DNA of 5,729 nt from Candidatus Culexmicrobium profundum (GCA_025061245.1 JANZKD010000249.1:1-5729); one strand, 5' to 3'. Counted from the first letter of the stretch, positions 1 through 5,597 are shown. A program made the numbers and translations. Notes: generated from the sequence alone by a model not told the origin.

Positions 1-1
1 A

Positions 2-427
2 TGTTATTCACCATATTATAGCTGTGAATATACTTCGATAAGTGTTGAAAAAGCTTTAGAGTATGTTGGCAATGTTGTTGAATCCCCTTTTAGGGTTATT
101 TTTAAGATGAAGCCTTTTTATGAGCATCTTATAGGCTTTACTTTAGGTTTCATTGCTTTGATATTGCTCTTTAGATTTAACGAAATTACAATGCTCTCTT
201 TATCGCTTCTCTCAGTTTTTATTGCGAGTGGAGTTGTTCCTAGTTCTTGGGATATTCGATTAATTTTTACTGGATATCCTTTTTATGCTGCTTCTATTGG
301 CGTTTTAGGTGGCTATTTATATAGTCGCCTTCAAGTTAATGGTTTTATTAAGCGTTTTATTCTACTTTTCCCTTTATGTATTGTAATTTTCATTTCTTTT
401 TTCTTCATATGCTGTGATGGCTTCTAG
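2..427 (+). CDS. 5' fragment of a frameshifted multi-pass membrane protein, open at the left edge
   Basis: The frame is open from base 2, so the true start lies outside the window; the ATG at 107 is internal and has no Shine-Dalgarno site. The visible 141 residues hold a soluble stretch of about 35 residues and then about four hydrophobic segments (near residues 43-57, 64-80, 91-107 and 119-134), so the product is an integral membrane protein. The loop PSSWDIRLIFTGYPFY between the second and third segments recalls late loops of some archaeal membrane glycosyltransferases, but this is weak and I do not assign a family. The frame stops at 425-427. The frame one base over is already open from 387 and continues with protein-like sequence, so this is best read as the N-terminal part of one gene covering 1-1303 that has lost its frame at or near a run of six T (397-402). 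Confidence 0.6.
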   Translation, partial: CYSPYYSCEYTSISVEKALEYVGNVVESPFRVIFKMKPFYEHLIGFTLGFIALILLFRFNEITMLSLSLLSVFIASGVVPSSWDIRLIFTGYPFYAASIGVLGGYLYSRLQVNGFIKRFILLFPLCIVIFISFFFICCDGF

Positions 428-701
428 AATCAGGCTTGGAATTCCGCGGGAGATGAATTATGCAATCATGAGTATGGATGGTGTTTTTGAGGATGATTCC
501 TTCTTCTTCGCTGGATTTAAAGTTTCATATTACATTCCGCTCTATACTAAATATGATGTAAAGATAATGCTTGAAGAGTTTGGCTACTATGTTCCAATAA
601 ATCCTTTGCAATGGCTGGCATTATACTTATTTATGAGAAGTCTTTGGGTAGGCCTACTTTTCTTCTTTTATCATTTTTTGATCCATTATTTCATGCTTTA
701 A
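387..701 (+). CDS. Middle fragment of the frameshifted membrane protein (frame 3)
   Basis: Frame 3 is open from 387 to the stop at 699-701. A GTG at 414 and an ATG at 417 could serve as starts, but the bases before them are T-rich with no Shine-Dalgarno site, which argues against an independent gene. The sequence after the ATG (ASRIRLGIPREMNYAIMSMD, then an acidic and aromatic stretch up to YYVPINPLQ) reads like a genuine extramembrane domain, while frame 2 has stops at 425, 488 and 572. The last part (QWLALYLFMRSLWVGLLFFFYHFL) is hydrophobic and could be a real membrane segment. It overlaps the reopened frame 2 from 575 onward, so the return to frame 2 lies somewhere in 575-701. A T6 run at 674-679 is one candidate. 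Joined to its neighbours this gives one continuous membrane protein. Confidence 0.5.
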   Translation, partial: FSFLFSSYAVMASRIRLGIPREMNYAIMSMDGVFEDDSFFFAGFKVSYYIPLYTKYDVKIMLEEFGYYVPINPLQWLALYLFMRSLWVGLLFFFYHFLIHYFML

Positions 702-1303
702 ATCCTACAGCTGTTGAGACGCCCTTTGCCATTATTCTCTCGCCTAAGAATAATGAAATTGTAAATTCAACTGAAGTGTTGGTAATGGAGAAAAAACCAT
801 TCTCTCAAGTTAAGTTTGTTCTTAAGTTGAAGGATAAAGTTATTTCTTCAATTGAGTTGACAAAAATCTCTGATAAGTATTGGTTTGCTAATTTTCCATC
901 TAATTTTCCTGCTAACATTTATAATGCTGAGCTAATCTTCATTGTTGGAAGTGTTAATAAAATAGTTAAGCTTAACTTTGTCTATTTACCTTTCATTGAT
1001 GTATACAAGTTATTTAATGAGGTTTGGAGCTTAAATGGCATTAAGGTTTATAGACTTAACGTAAAGTATGCTGATGAGCTTAAATTAGATGAGCATTATT
1101 CCCCACCGAAAAAGTATAGGAGATATGGAGTGGAGGGAAAGTTTGATAGATCTTTAATATTGTTTCCATTGATTCTAGTTGATGCTGGTAAATATAATAC
1201 AGTTTATAAGTTGTTTGTGGCAGTTCCTTTTCTAGCTGTTTTATATCATTTTCTTTTTACTTTTATTCTTAGTTTTATTTGGAGGAGACTACGTTTCCAT
1301 TAG
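611..1303 (+). CDS. 3' fragment of the frameshifted membrane protein: Ig-like ectodomain and C-terminal membrane anchor
   Basis: Frame 2 is open from 575, and the first ATG is at 611 with no Shine-Dalgarno site. From that ATG the 230-residue piece has a hydrophobic start (about residues 1-24, which may be read in the other frame in the intact gene). A beta-rich stretch follows at about 38-126 (FAIILSPKNNEIVNSTEVLV onward, alternating hydrophobic strands, no cysteines) that looks like an immunoglobulin-like surface domain. Next comes a charged region at about 127-178, a further hydrophobic stretch near 181-190, and a strong membrane helix at about 201-223 ending in a basic tail (WRRLRFH). The basic end suggests a cytoplasmic C-terminus, with the Ig-like domain outside the cell. 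The gene ends 15 bp inside the 3' end of the convergent ade gene. Function unknown; the Ig-like call is by eye. Confidence 0.6.
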   Translation: MAGIILIYEKSLGRPTFLLLSFFDPLFHALNPTAVETPFAIILSPKNNEIVNSTEVLVMEKKPFSQVKFVLKLKDKVISSIELTKISDKYWFANFPSNFPANIYNAELIFIVGSVNKIVKLNFVYLPFIDVYKLFNEVWSLNGIKVYRLNVKYADELKLDEHYSPPKKYRRYGVEGKFDRSLILFPLILVDAGKYNTVYKLFVAVPFLAVLYHFLFTFILSFIWRRLRFH

Positions 1304-3100
1304 TACATCGACTATTTTGAATTCTCTTACATCTATTAGTCCCCTGTCTGTGATTCTTAGTTCCGGAATTACTGGTAATGCTAATATTGACATGGTCATA
1401 AAGGGTGATTTAATTTTACATGCTAATTGTTTCCATGCATAATTTAATTTTTCAACCTTTCTACATACTGTTTCTGCATCTTCTTCGCTCATTAATCCTG
1501 CAATTGGTAGTTCTACTAATGCTAGGGTTTTTTGGTCTTTTACTACTATCATTCCTCCTCCATTTTCAATTAGTTTGTTTACTGCCTTGGCCATGTCCTT
1601 TTCATTTACACCTATAACTATTATGTTGTGGCTGTCGTGTGCTACTGTTGAGGCAGCTGCTCCTGATTTTATGCCGAATCCCTTGACGAATCCGAGGCTT
1701 ATGTTACCTGTGGCTTTATGTCTTTCAATGACGCTTATTTTTATGATGTCCTTGTCAAGGTTTACTTTTACTTCATTGTCTTCAACTTTTACTGTTTCAG
1801 TTAAATGCTCTGTTATAATGCTTTCTTCTTTCACTTTTATTACTCTGATTTTAACTTGATCCTTACTTTTTACTTTGAATTTAAAGTCGTCTTCTTTTAC
1901 TTTTCGTTTTACGTTGATGGTTTTTTTAGCATAGTTTGGATATCTAAATTTTTTGATTGGTATTATCATTTTACCTTTTTCAGCTACAATTTTTCCATCT
2001 ATGATTACTCTTTCAATTTCCATTTTCTCTAAGTTGTTTATTAAGAGTATATCTGCATATCTAGGTGGAGCTATTCCTCCTATATGTAGGTCTAAATTGT
2101 AGTGTTGAGCTGGATTTAGGGTTGCCATTTGTATTGCTTCTATTGGGTCTACTCCTTCCTCTATGGCTCTTCTCACTAAGTGATCCATATGTCCTTCTCT
2201 CATTAGATCTTCTGGATGTCTGTCATCTGAGACGAGTAAAATTTTCCTTGAATTTACTTTTTCTTCAGTAATTACCTTTATGACTTCACTTAAGTCCTTC
2301 CATGCCGATCCTTCTCTGATCATTAGTGTCATTCCTACTCGCAATTTTTCTAATCCTTCCTCTTTGCTTGTTGATTCATGGCATGATGTTATTCCTGCTG
2401 AGACGTATGCACATAATTTTGACCCTAAAACTTTTGGTGCATGTCCTTCAACTGTTTTTCCAGACTTTATTGTTGACTTAATTTTATTTATTACTTCACT
2501 TTTTCCTTTAATGACTCCGGGATAGTTCATTACTTCGGCTAAACCTATAACCTCTTCCCATTGTGTCATTTCTTCAATATCTTCAACTGTTATTGTTGCT
2601 CCTGATGTTTCAAATTCGCTTTTTGTAGCTGGTACGCATGATGGTATGCATACAAATACTTTCATGGGGGTGAATCGTGCTTCATTAATGAGTAGTTGTA
2701 TTCCCCTTTTGCCTAATACGTTAGCTATTTCATGTGGATCTATGAATATGCCTGTTGTTCCTTTTGGTATTGTGATTTTTGAAAATTCAGTTAGTGTTAG
2801 CATGGTGCTTTCAATGTGTATGTGTCCATCTAGAAATCCAGGGGTGGCATATCTATTTTCAGCGTTTATAGTTATGGTGTTTTCTCCAATTGTGTGATCT
2901 GCATTTCCTATTAGGGCGATTCGATCCTTTTTTATTGCGATATTCATTTTTTCTAATATTTCACCTGTGTAAACGTTTACTAGGTTACAGTTTTTGATTA
3001 CTAAGTCTGCCTTTATTTTGCCTGTTGCTGTGAATATTAGTTCATTCATTATTTCACTTAATTTACTTCTATGTGGGATTCCATTCTTCATATTTATCAT
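1289..3100 (-). CDS. ade: Adenine deaminase (adenine aminohydrolase)
   Basis: This 603-residue protein hydrolyses adenine to hypoxanthine and ammonia in purine salvage; it is a cytosolic amidohydrolase-superfamily metalloenzyme. The N-terminal part reads KADLVIKNCNLVNV (small beta domain). The TIM barrel carries the metal-binding HxH at 93-95 (DGHIHIEST), DPHE at 121-124, GLAEVMNYPGV with E189, EGHAP with H220, CHES with H241, and SDDRHPEDL at 291-299 with its aspartates. The C-terminal adenine-deaminase domain includes AHDSHN (487-492), VIGVNEKDM and NGGGMIVV. Length and motif order fit family members of about 570-600 residues, and every expected metal ligand is present. The ATG at 3100 lacks a Shine-Dalgarno site, but a TAATATTA box is centred about 27 nt upstream, which suggests a leaderless transcript starting at this codon. 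Met4 (3091) and Met18 are alternatives, and the core family similarity begins after Met18. It runs alone: convergent with the membrane gene at its 3' end and divergent from 3196 at its 5' end. Confidence 0.96.
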   Translation of the reverse strand: MINMKNGIPHRSKLSEIMNELIFTATGKIKADLVIKNCNLVNVYTGEILEKMNIAIKKDRIALIGNADHTIGENTITINAENRYATPGFLDGHIHIESTMLTLTEFSKITIPKGTTGIFIDPHEIANVLGKRGIQLLINEARFTPMKVFVCIPSCVPATKSEFETSGATITVEDIEEMTQWEEVIGLAEVMNYPGVIKGKSEVINKIKSTIKSGKTVEGHAPKVLGSKLCAYVSAGITSCHESTSKEEGLEKLRVGMTLMIREGSAWKDLSEVIKVITEEKVNSRKILLVSDDRHPEDLMREGHMDHLVRRAIEEGVDPIEAIQMATLNPAQHYNLDLHIGGIAPPRYADILLINNLEKMEIERVIIDGKIVAEKGKMIIPIKKFRYPNYAKKTINVKRKVKEDDFKFKVKSKDQVKIRVIKVKEESIITEHLTETVKVEDNEVKVNLDKDIIKISVIERHKATGNISLGFVKGFGIKSGAAASTVAHDSHNIIVIGVNEKDMAKAVNKLIENGGGMIVVKDQKTLALVELPIAGLMSEEDAETVCRKVEKLNYAWKQLACKIKSPFMTMSILALPVIPELRITDRGLIDVREFKIVDVLMET

Positions 3101-3195
3101 TCATTATATTCCATTTCAATGTTTAATATTATTTTAGATTTATTTGCGATGGGGTAATAAAGCATGGTTTTCATTTATTCTTTAGGGTGGATGTT
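3101..3195. promoter_or_regulatory. Divergent promoter region between ade and the 3196 gene
   Basis: This 95-bp gap separates two divergent starts, so promoters in both directions must lie here unless the genes are read from further away. The stretch 3122-3146 is almost pure A/T and holds the self-complementary TAATATTA at 3124-3131. Read on the - strand, that box is centred about 27 nt from the ade ATG, the normal archaeal TATA-to-start distance, implying a leaderless ade mRNA. On the + strand the same AT-rich block, or TTTATTTG just right of it, could drive the 3196 gene with a short leader carrying the GGTG site at 3186-3189. These assignments are by eye. Confidence 0.45.
3184..3190 (+). 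promoter_or_regulatory. Shine-Dalgarno site that selects the 3196 start
   Basis: AGGGTGG, with its GGTG core six bases before ATG 3196, resembles the archaeal GGTGAT site. The alternative GTG codon at 3187 overlaps it and has no site of its own, so the shorter reading is preferred. Confidence 0.6.
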
Positions 3196-3870
3196 ATGAT
3201 TCTTCCTGAGAAGTTCCTTAAGTGGGCTTATTTTGAAAGAGTAAAATTTGTTAAGTCATTTCTTTTGGGTGGACGGCGTATGGATAAGAGCGGCTTCATT
3301 GAAAGTACTAGGCATACTCCTGCGTTGTGTACTGCTAGATTAACTGATGATGGGAAAATATTTGTTAATGCAAAAATAGTGGGTGCTGGCTTTGTTCCTA
3401 AGAAGGAATTTCTCTCTGAGGCGATTAAGGATTTTAGGGAGCATGTGTATTCATGTGAGAATATATCTCCCAGAGAATATGCTGTACGGGGAGTTAAACT
3501 ATTGTTAAAGCATGTTTATTTTGAAGATGAAAAGGAGGCCTATAGGCGAATGGATTTCTCGAAGATTTCTACTCTAGAGATAGCTAAAGATATTCCACAT
3601 TCATCTAAGCATACTTGGACTAATTTGCAGTATTGTAAATCGGCATGTCTATTATATTACATGCCTCCTTCAATTAGCTTTGAGTTGCATGGAACAATTG
3701 AAATTCATTTAGATGGCTTATATTTTGAGTTTGTAAATTTAGTTCATGATGCATTTCACTATGCACCTGCAAGTAAGAGGGTGAAGAGGTCTTGCTTGAT
3801 TTTTAATGTTGAATCTGTCTATGATAATAGTCCTACGAGAGATGGCTTTGGTTTACTGTTAACTGGGTAA
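3196..3870 (+). CDS. Uncharacterised 224-residue soluble protein
   Basis: I do not recognise this protein. I place the start at ATG 3196 because AGGGTGG (3184-3190) lies 5-6 nt upstream, matching the GGTG sites of the other genes here; the in-frame GTG at 3187 lies inside that site. No signal peptide or membrane helix is apparent. The N-terminus is basic (KFLKWAYFERVKFVKSF, GGRR). Next come a region with TPALCTARLTDDGKIFVNA, an apparent alternating-strand stretch, then ELHGTIEIHLDGLYFEFVNL (163-182) followed directly by HDAFH (184-188). The cluster of His and acidic residues at 163-188 and five cysteines (45, 87, 147, 151, 200; 147 and 151 as CKSAC) could be a metal or active site, but this is speculation. 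The next gene lies 57 bp downstream on the same strand, so the two may be co-transcribed. It is clearly coding: one uninterrupted frame, a good ribosome site and balanced composition. Confidence 0.8.
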   Translation: MILPEKFLKWAYFERVKFVKSFLLGGRRMDKSGFIESTRHTPALCTARLTDDGKIFVNAKIVGAGFVPKKEFLSEAIKDFREHVYSCENISPREYAVRGVKLLLKHVYFEDEKEAYRRMDFSKISTLEIAKDIPHSSKHTWTNLQYCKSACLLYYMPPSISFELHGTIEIHLDGLYFEFVNLVHDAFHYAPASKRVKRSCLIFNVESVYDNSPTRDGFGLLLTG

Positions 3871-3916
3871 TCCATATGACATAAAGTTAATTAAGTCTTA
3901 AAAATATAGGAAAAAT

Positions 3917-3922
3917 GGTGAT
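3917..3922 (+). promoter_or_regulatory. Consensus archaeal Shine-Dalgarno site GGTGAT
   Basis: GGTGAT lies five bases before ATG 3928 and is a perfect match to the complement of the archaeal 16S rRNA 3' tail. It fixes the start of the 118-residue gene and is one of the better signs that this is archaeal DNA. Confidence 0.75.
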
Positions 3923-3927
3923 ACTAA

Positions 3928-4284
3928 ATGAAGACATATGTTAAGATATATGGACCACCTATTCTAGAAGCTTTAAAAGCTTTAGAGCGTGTTGCAGTTG
4001 AAATTTCAAAGGAATTTCCTGAAGTAATTTGTTTCTATGATATAACTGGAGCACAAGCTCTTCCCTTAGAGGAAACTATTGTTGACATTCTTGGAGTATC
4101 TGTTGATGATGCCAGGTTATATTGTGAAAAACTAGTTAGCAAGAGTGGATGGACACTTGGTGACTATGACTTTTACTTTGAATGGGCAAGAGCTCCAAAG
4201 TTTGAGGAGCTTAAAATGCTGATTGAAAAAATTGATGAAGCACTTAAACCATTGGGTTGCCGTTATACTGTAACGACAAAGTAA
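3928..4284 (+). CDS. Uncharacterised small protein, 118 residues
   Basis: I do not recognise the family. The start is well fixed: GGTGAT (3917-3922) lies five bases before the ATG. The protein is small and soluble, with alternating helix- and strand-like stretches: YVKIYGPPILEALKALERVA (4-23), then EFPEVICFYDITG, a helix around DDARLYCEKLVSKSG (60-74), the aromatic acidic motif GDYDFYFEWARAP (78-90), a helix EELKMLIEKIDEALKPLG, and a final strand CRYTVTTK. The opening strand-PP-helix and the closing strand suggest a compact alpha/beta fold, perhaps ferredoxin-like; this is inference. Two cysteines are in the body (35, 66) and one near the end (111), with no CxxC. A TATA-like TTAAAAATATA (3898-3908) lies in the 57-bp gap after the 3196 gene, so it may have its own promoter, though that box sits close to the ribosome site. 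It ends 14 bp from the convergent E1-like gene. Confidence 0.82.
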   Translation: MKTYVKIYGPPILEALKALERVAVEISKEFPEVICFYDITGAQALPLEETIVDILGVSVDDARLYCEKLVSKSGWTLGDYDFYFEWARAPKFEELKMLIEKIDEALKPLGCRYTVTTK

Positions 4285-4298
4285 GTGGTATTTCCTCA

Positions 4299-5036
4299 TT
4301 ATCCTATTTTTCCACATATAGGACAGTCATCCTTTTTTGAAACTTTTATTTCATGTATTTTCATTGTTTCTCCATCGAAAAATATCATTTTTCCAATGGT
4401 TGGCTCTCCTATTCCAGTTATTATTTTTATTGCTTCAAGTACTTCTAGTGATGCAATTATAGCTGGGATTACCCCTATAATTGGTATTATATCTATTTGG
4501 GGTGGTTCCTTGGGAATTACGCATTGAAGGCATGGTCCCTTGTTGGGGGCTATTACCATTAATTGTCCAAATAAGCCATGTACTGCTCCATGAATAAATA
4601 TTTTATTTAATTTTATGCATGCTCTATTTAGTGAGAAACGTCCCCTGTAATTATCCATTCCATCTATTACAATATCTACTTTTTTAATTAGTTCCATTGC
4701 ATTTTTATCATTTATTTCAGCAACAATTCCTTCTATTTCTATTTCAGAATTTAGTTTTCTTAGTTTTTCAGCAGCTACTTGTGCTTTAAATTTTTCAATG
4801 TCTTTTTCTGAGTATAGTATTTGTCGATTTAAATTACTTTTTTCAATTCTTCCCTTATCAACTAAAATTATTTTGCCTACCCCTGCAGCGGCGAGATATG
4901 TGGATGCTACGCATCCTAATCCTCCTACTCCTGCAACTAAAACACTTGTTTTTGAAAGTTTTGCTTGCCCTTGTATTCCTATTATTCTTATCTGTCTATC
5001 ATAGCGTTCTAAATCTCCAAGAATCTCTCTTTCCAA
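4299..5036 (-). CDS. ThiF/MoeB/HesA-family E1-like adenylyltransferase
   Basis: Family members adenylate the C-terminal glycine of a small ubiquitin-like sulfur carrier or modifier (ThiS, MoaD, SAMP) in thiamine, molybdopterin or tRNA-thiolation pathways, or act on related small substrates. All nucleotide-binding features are present in the 245 residues: RYDRQIRIIG (11-20), the P-loop-like GVGGLG (36-41), the ribose-binding D60, SNLNRQ with the arginine finger (67-72), and DGMDNYRGR (125-133) with the catalytic Asp. Two CxxC pairs (C169/C172 and C238/C241) form the usual structural zinc site. The region where ThiF and MoeB carry the cysteine used in sulfur transfer reads PPQIDIIPIIGVIPAII and has none. 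The start is a TTG (5036-5034), supported by GGAGG nine bases upstream and by the absence of another in-frame start before the conserved core. It follows the GNAT gene by 4 nt, so it is translationally linked to it. No rhodanese domain is attached. MoeB, ThiF or a SAMP-activating UbaA role cannot be separated from sequence alone. Confidence 0.9.
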   Translation of the reverse strand: MEREILGDLERYDRQIRIIGIQGQAKLSKTSVLVAGVGGLGCVASTYLAAAGVGKIILVDKGRIEKSNLNRQILYSEKDIEKFKAQVAAEKLRKLNSEIEIEGIVAEINDKNAMELIKKVDIVIDGMDNYRGRFSLNRACIKLNKIFIHGAVHGLFGQLMVIAPNKGPCLQCVIPKEPPQIDIIPIIGVIPAIIASLEVLEAIKIITGIGEPTIGKMIFFDGETMKIHEIKVSKKDDCPICGKIG

Positions 5037-5050
5037 TGTTTCACTCCTCC
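5034..5050 (-). promoter_or_regulatory. TTG start of the E1-like gene with its Shine-Dalgarno site
   Basis: On the - strand GGAGGAGTGA (5050-5041) ends with the GNAT stop codon and is followed by four bases and then TTG at 5036. The strong GGAGG site nine bases away supports this rare start codon. The site lies inside the last codons of the upstream gene, so ribosomes finishing GNAT could restart here. Confidence 0.6.
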
Positions 5051-5511
5051 AATTTCTTCATTAGAGTTAATGCCCTCGGTTCGAATCCCTGATTTTTATA
5101 TAATTCAATGTTTTCAGTGTCTTTTATGTAGCAATCTGCTATGATGTATTTGATTCCCTCTTCTTTAAAAGCCCTTGTAATTGATTCCAATAATTTATCC
5201 TTTAATGTAGTGTTCTTTAATTGTTCTTTAACATAGACTTGATAGATATATCCTATACTTTCAACTTTAAATATTTCAAGGGGTTTTTGAACTATCCATC
5301 CCCAAATAAATCCAACTATTTCTCCTTCATGTTCAGCGATTAATATTTTTCCTCCCATCAATAAGTTTTCTTTAAGCCAAGAATGAATATAGTATTGTGC
5401 ATCTTCACTTAATCTTAATATTGGATCGAATGGTACTTCTCTTTTCTGTGCATGGAAAGCTAAATATGTGATTTTGTCTAAGTCTTCTTCCTTTATTTCC
5501 CTTATTTTCAT
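5041..5511 (-). CDS. GNAT-family N-acetyltransferase
   Basis: This is a 156-residue single-domain GNAT; such enzymes move an acetyl group from acetyl-CoA to an amine of a protein or small molecule. Visible parts are the opening strand and helix KIREIKEEDLDKITYLAF, the central strands ILIAEHEGEIVGFIWGWIV, the strand IGYIYQVYV leading into motif A, the helix LLESITRAFKEEG, and a good motif B, ADCYIKDTENIELYKNQGFEPR. Motif A is odd: where the acetyl-CoA pyrophosphate loop normally reads RxxGxG/A, this one has KNTTLK with no glycine. The substrate is unknown. I prefer ATG 5511 over the in-frame ATG at 5529. GGGGAT (5523-5518) lies six bases before 5511, and a TATA box at 5544-5551 puts the transcript start near 5521, downstream of the 5529 codon. 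With the longer start the protein is 162 residues. It is first in an operon with the E1-like gene. Confidence 0.88.
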   Translation of the reverse strand: MKIREIKEEDLDKITYLAFHAQKREVPFDPILRLSEDAQYYIHSWLKENLLMGGKILIAEHEGEIVGFIWGWIVQKPLEIFKVESIGYIYQVYVKEQLKNTTLKDKLLESITRAFKEEGIKYIIADCYIKDTENIELYKNQGFEPRALTLMKKLEE

Positions 5512-5519
5512 TTCATTAT

Positions 5520-5537
5520 CCCCTAACATTTTAGGGG
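5520..5537. repeat. GC-rich 7-bp inverted repeat at the predicted GNAT transcription start
   Basis: CCCCTAA, the spacer CATT, then TTAGGGG: a perfect 7-bp palindrome, the most G/C-rich patch in an otherwise AT-rich intergenic stretch. It lies just downstream of the GNAT TATA box and spans the predicted transcription start and the Shine-Dalgarno bases (5518-5523). That is the usual place for an archaeal repressor operator. If transcription begins further upstream, the same arms would form an RNA hairpin that hides the ribosome site. Confidence 0.5.
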
Positions 5538-5543
5538 GTTTTT

Positions 5544-5551
5544 ATTATAAA
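5544..5551 (-). promoter_or_regulatory. TATA box of the GNAT/E1-like operon
   Basis: Read on the - strand the sequence is TTTATAAT, close to the archaeal TATA consensus. Its centre is about 36 nt upstream of ATG 5511, which allows a transcript starting near 5521 with a leader of about 10 nt carrying GGGGAT. Its centre is only about 18 nt from the alternative ATG at 5529, too close for that codon to be in the mRNA. Confidence 0.5.
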
Positions 5552-5555
5552 TGAT

Positions 5556-5583
5556 AGTTATTACTCATTTTTGAGTAATAACT
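5556..5583. repeat. Perfect 12-bp inverted repeat (probable regulator-binding site) between divergent genes
   Basis: The left arm AGTTATTACTCA (5556-5567) and the right arm TGAGTAATAACT (5572-5583) are perfect reverse complements around TTTT. The site lies just upstream of the GNAT TATA box and about 15 bp from a possible TATA element of the opposite gene (CTTATATT, 5598-5605), so a protein bound here could act on both promoters. A dimeric regulator site is the simplest reading. No T-tract follows on either strand, so it is not a factor-independent terminator. Confidence 0.6.
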
Positions 5584-5597
5584 CAAAAAAGATAAAC

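Noticed and set aside
1420..2897. Open frames on the + strand across the ade gene
   Set aside because: They are antisense shadows of ade, with hydrophobic low-complexity translations and no ribosome sites. The - strand frame carries every adenine deaminase motif.
3187..3870. GTG start at 3187 for the 224-residue protein
   Set aside because: The GTG overlaps the AGGGTGG ribosome site serving ATG 3196 and has no site of its own.
5078..5089. GGTTCGAATCCC resembles the T-arm of a tRNA
   Set aside because: It lies inside the GNAT gene, where the opposite strand encodes GFEPR of motif B. No acceptor stem, anticodon arm or D-arm can be found around it.
4285..5092. Short + strand frames across the E1-like and GNAT genes, and a - strand frame at 4132-4317
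   Set aside because: All overlap confidently identified genes on the other strand and have unlikely composition or no ribosome site.
5041..5529. Longer GNAT reading from ATG 5529
   Set aside because: No ribosome site precedes it, and the TATA box at 5544-5551 is too close for this codon to be in the transcript. It remains possible if another promoter is used.
5520..5543. GC-rich hairpin followed by TTTTT on the + strand, like an intrinsic terminator
   Set aside because: No + strand gene ends here: the upstream DNA is the GNAT gene on the - strand. Symmetry at a promoter is the better explanation, although it might stop stray antisense transcription.
5556..5589. Riboswitch or attenuator for the transporter gene
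   Set aside because: The repeats lie upstream of the plausible promoter elements for both genes, so they are probably not transcribed into either leader. They lack a complex aptamer-like structure.
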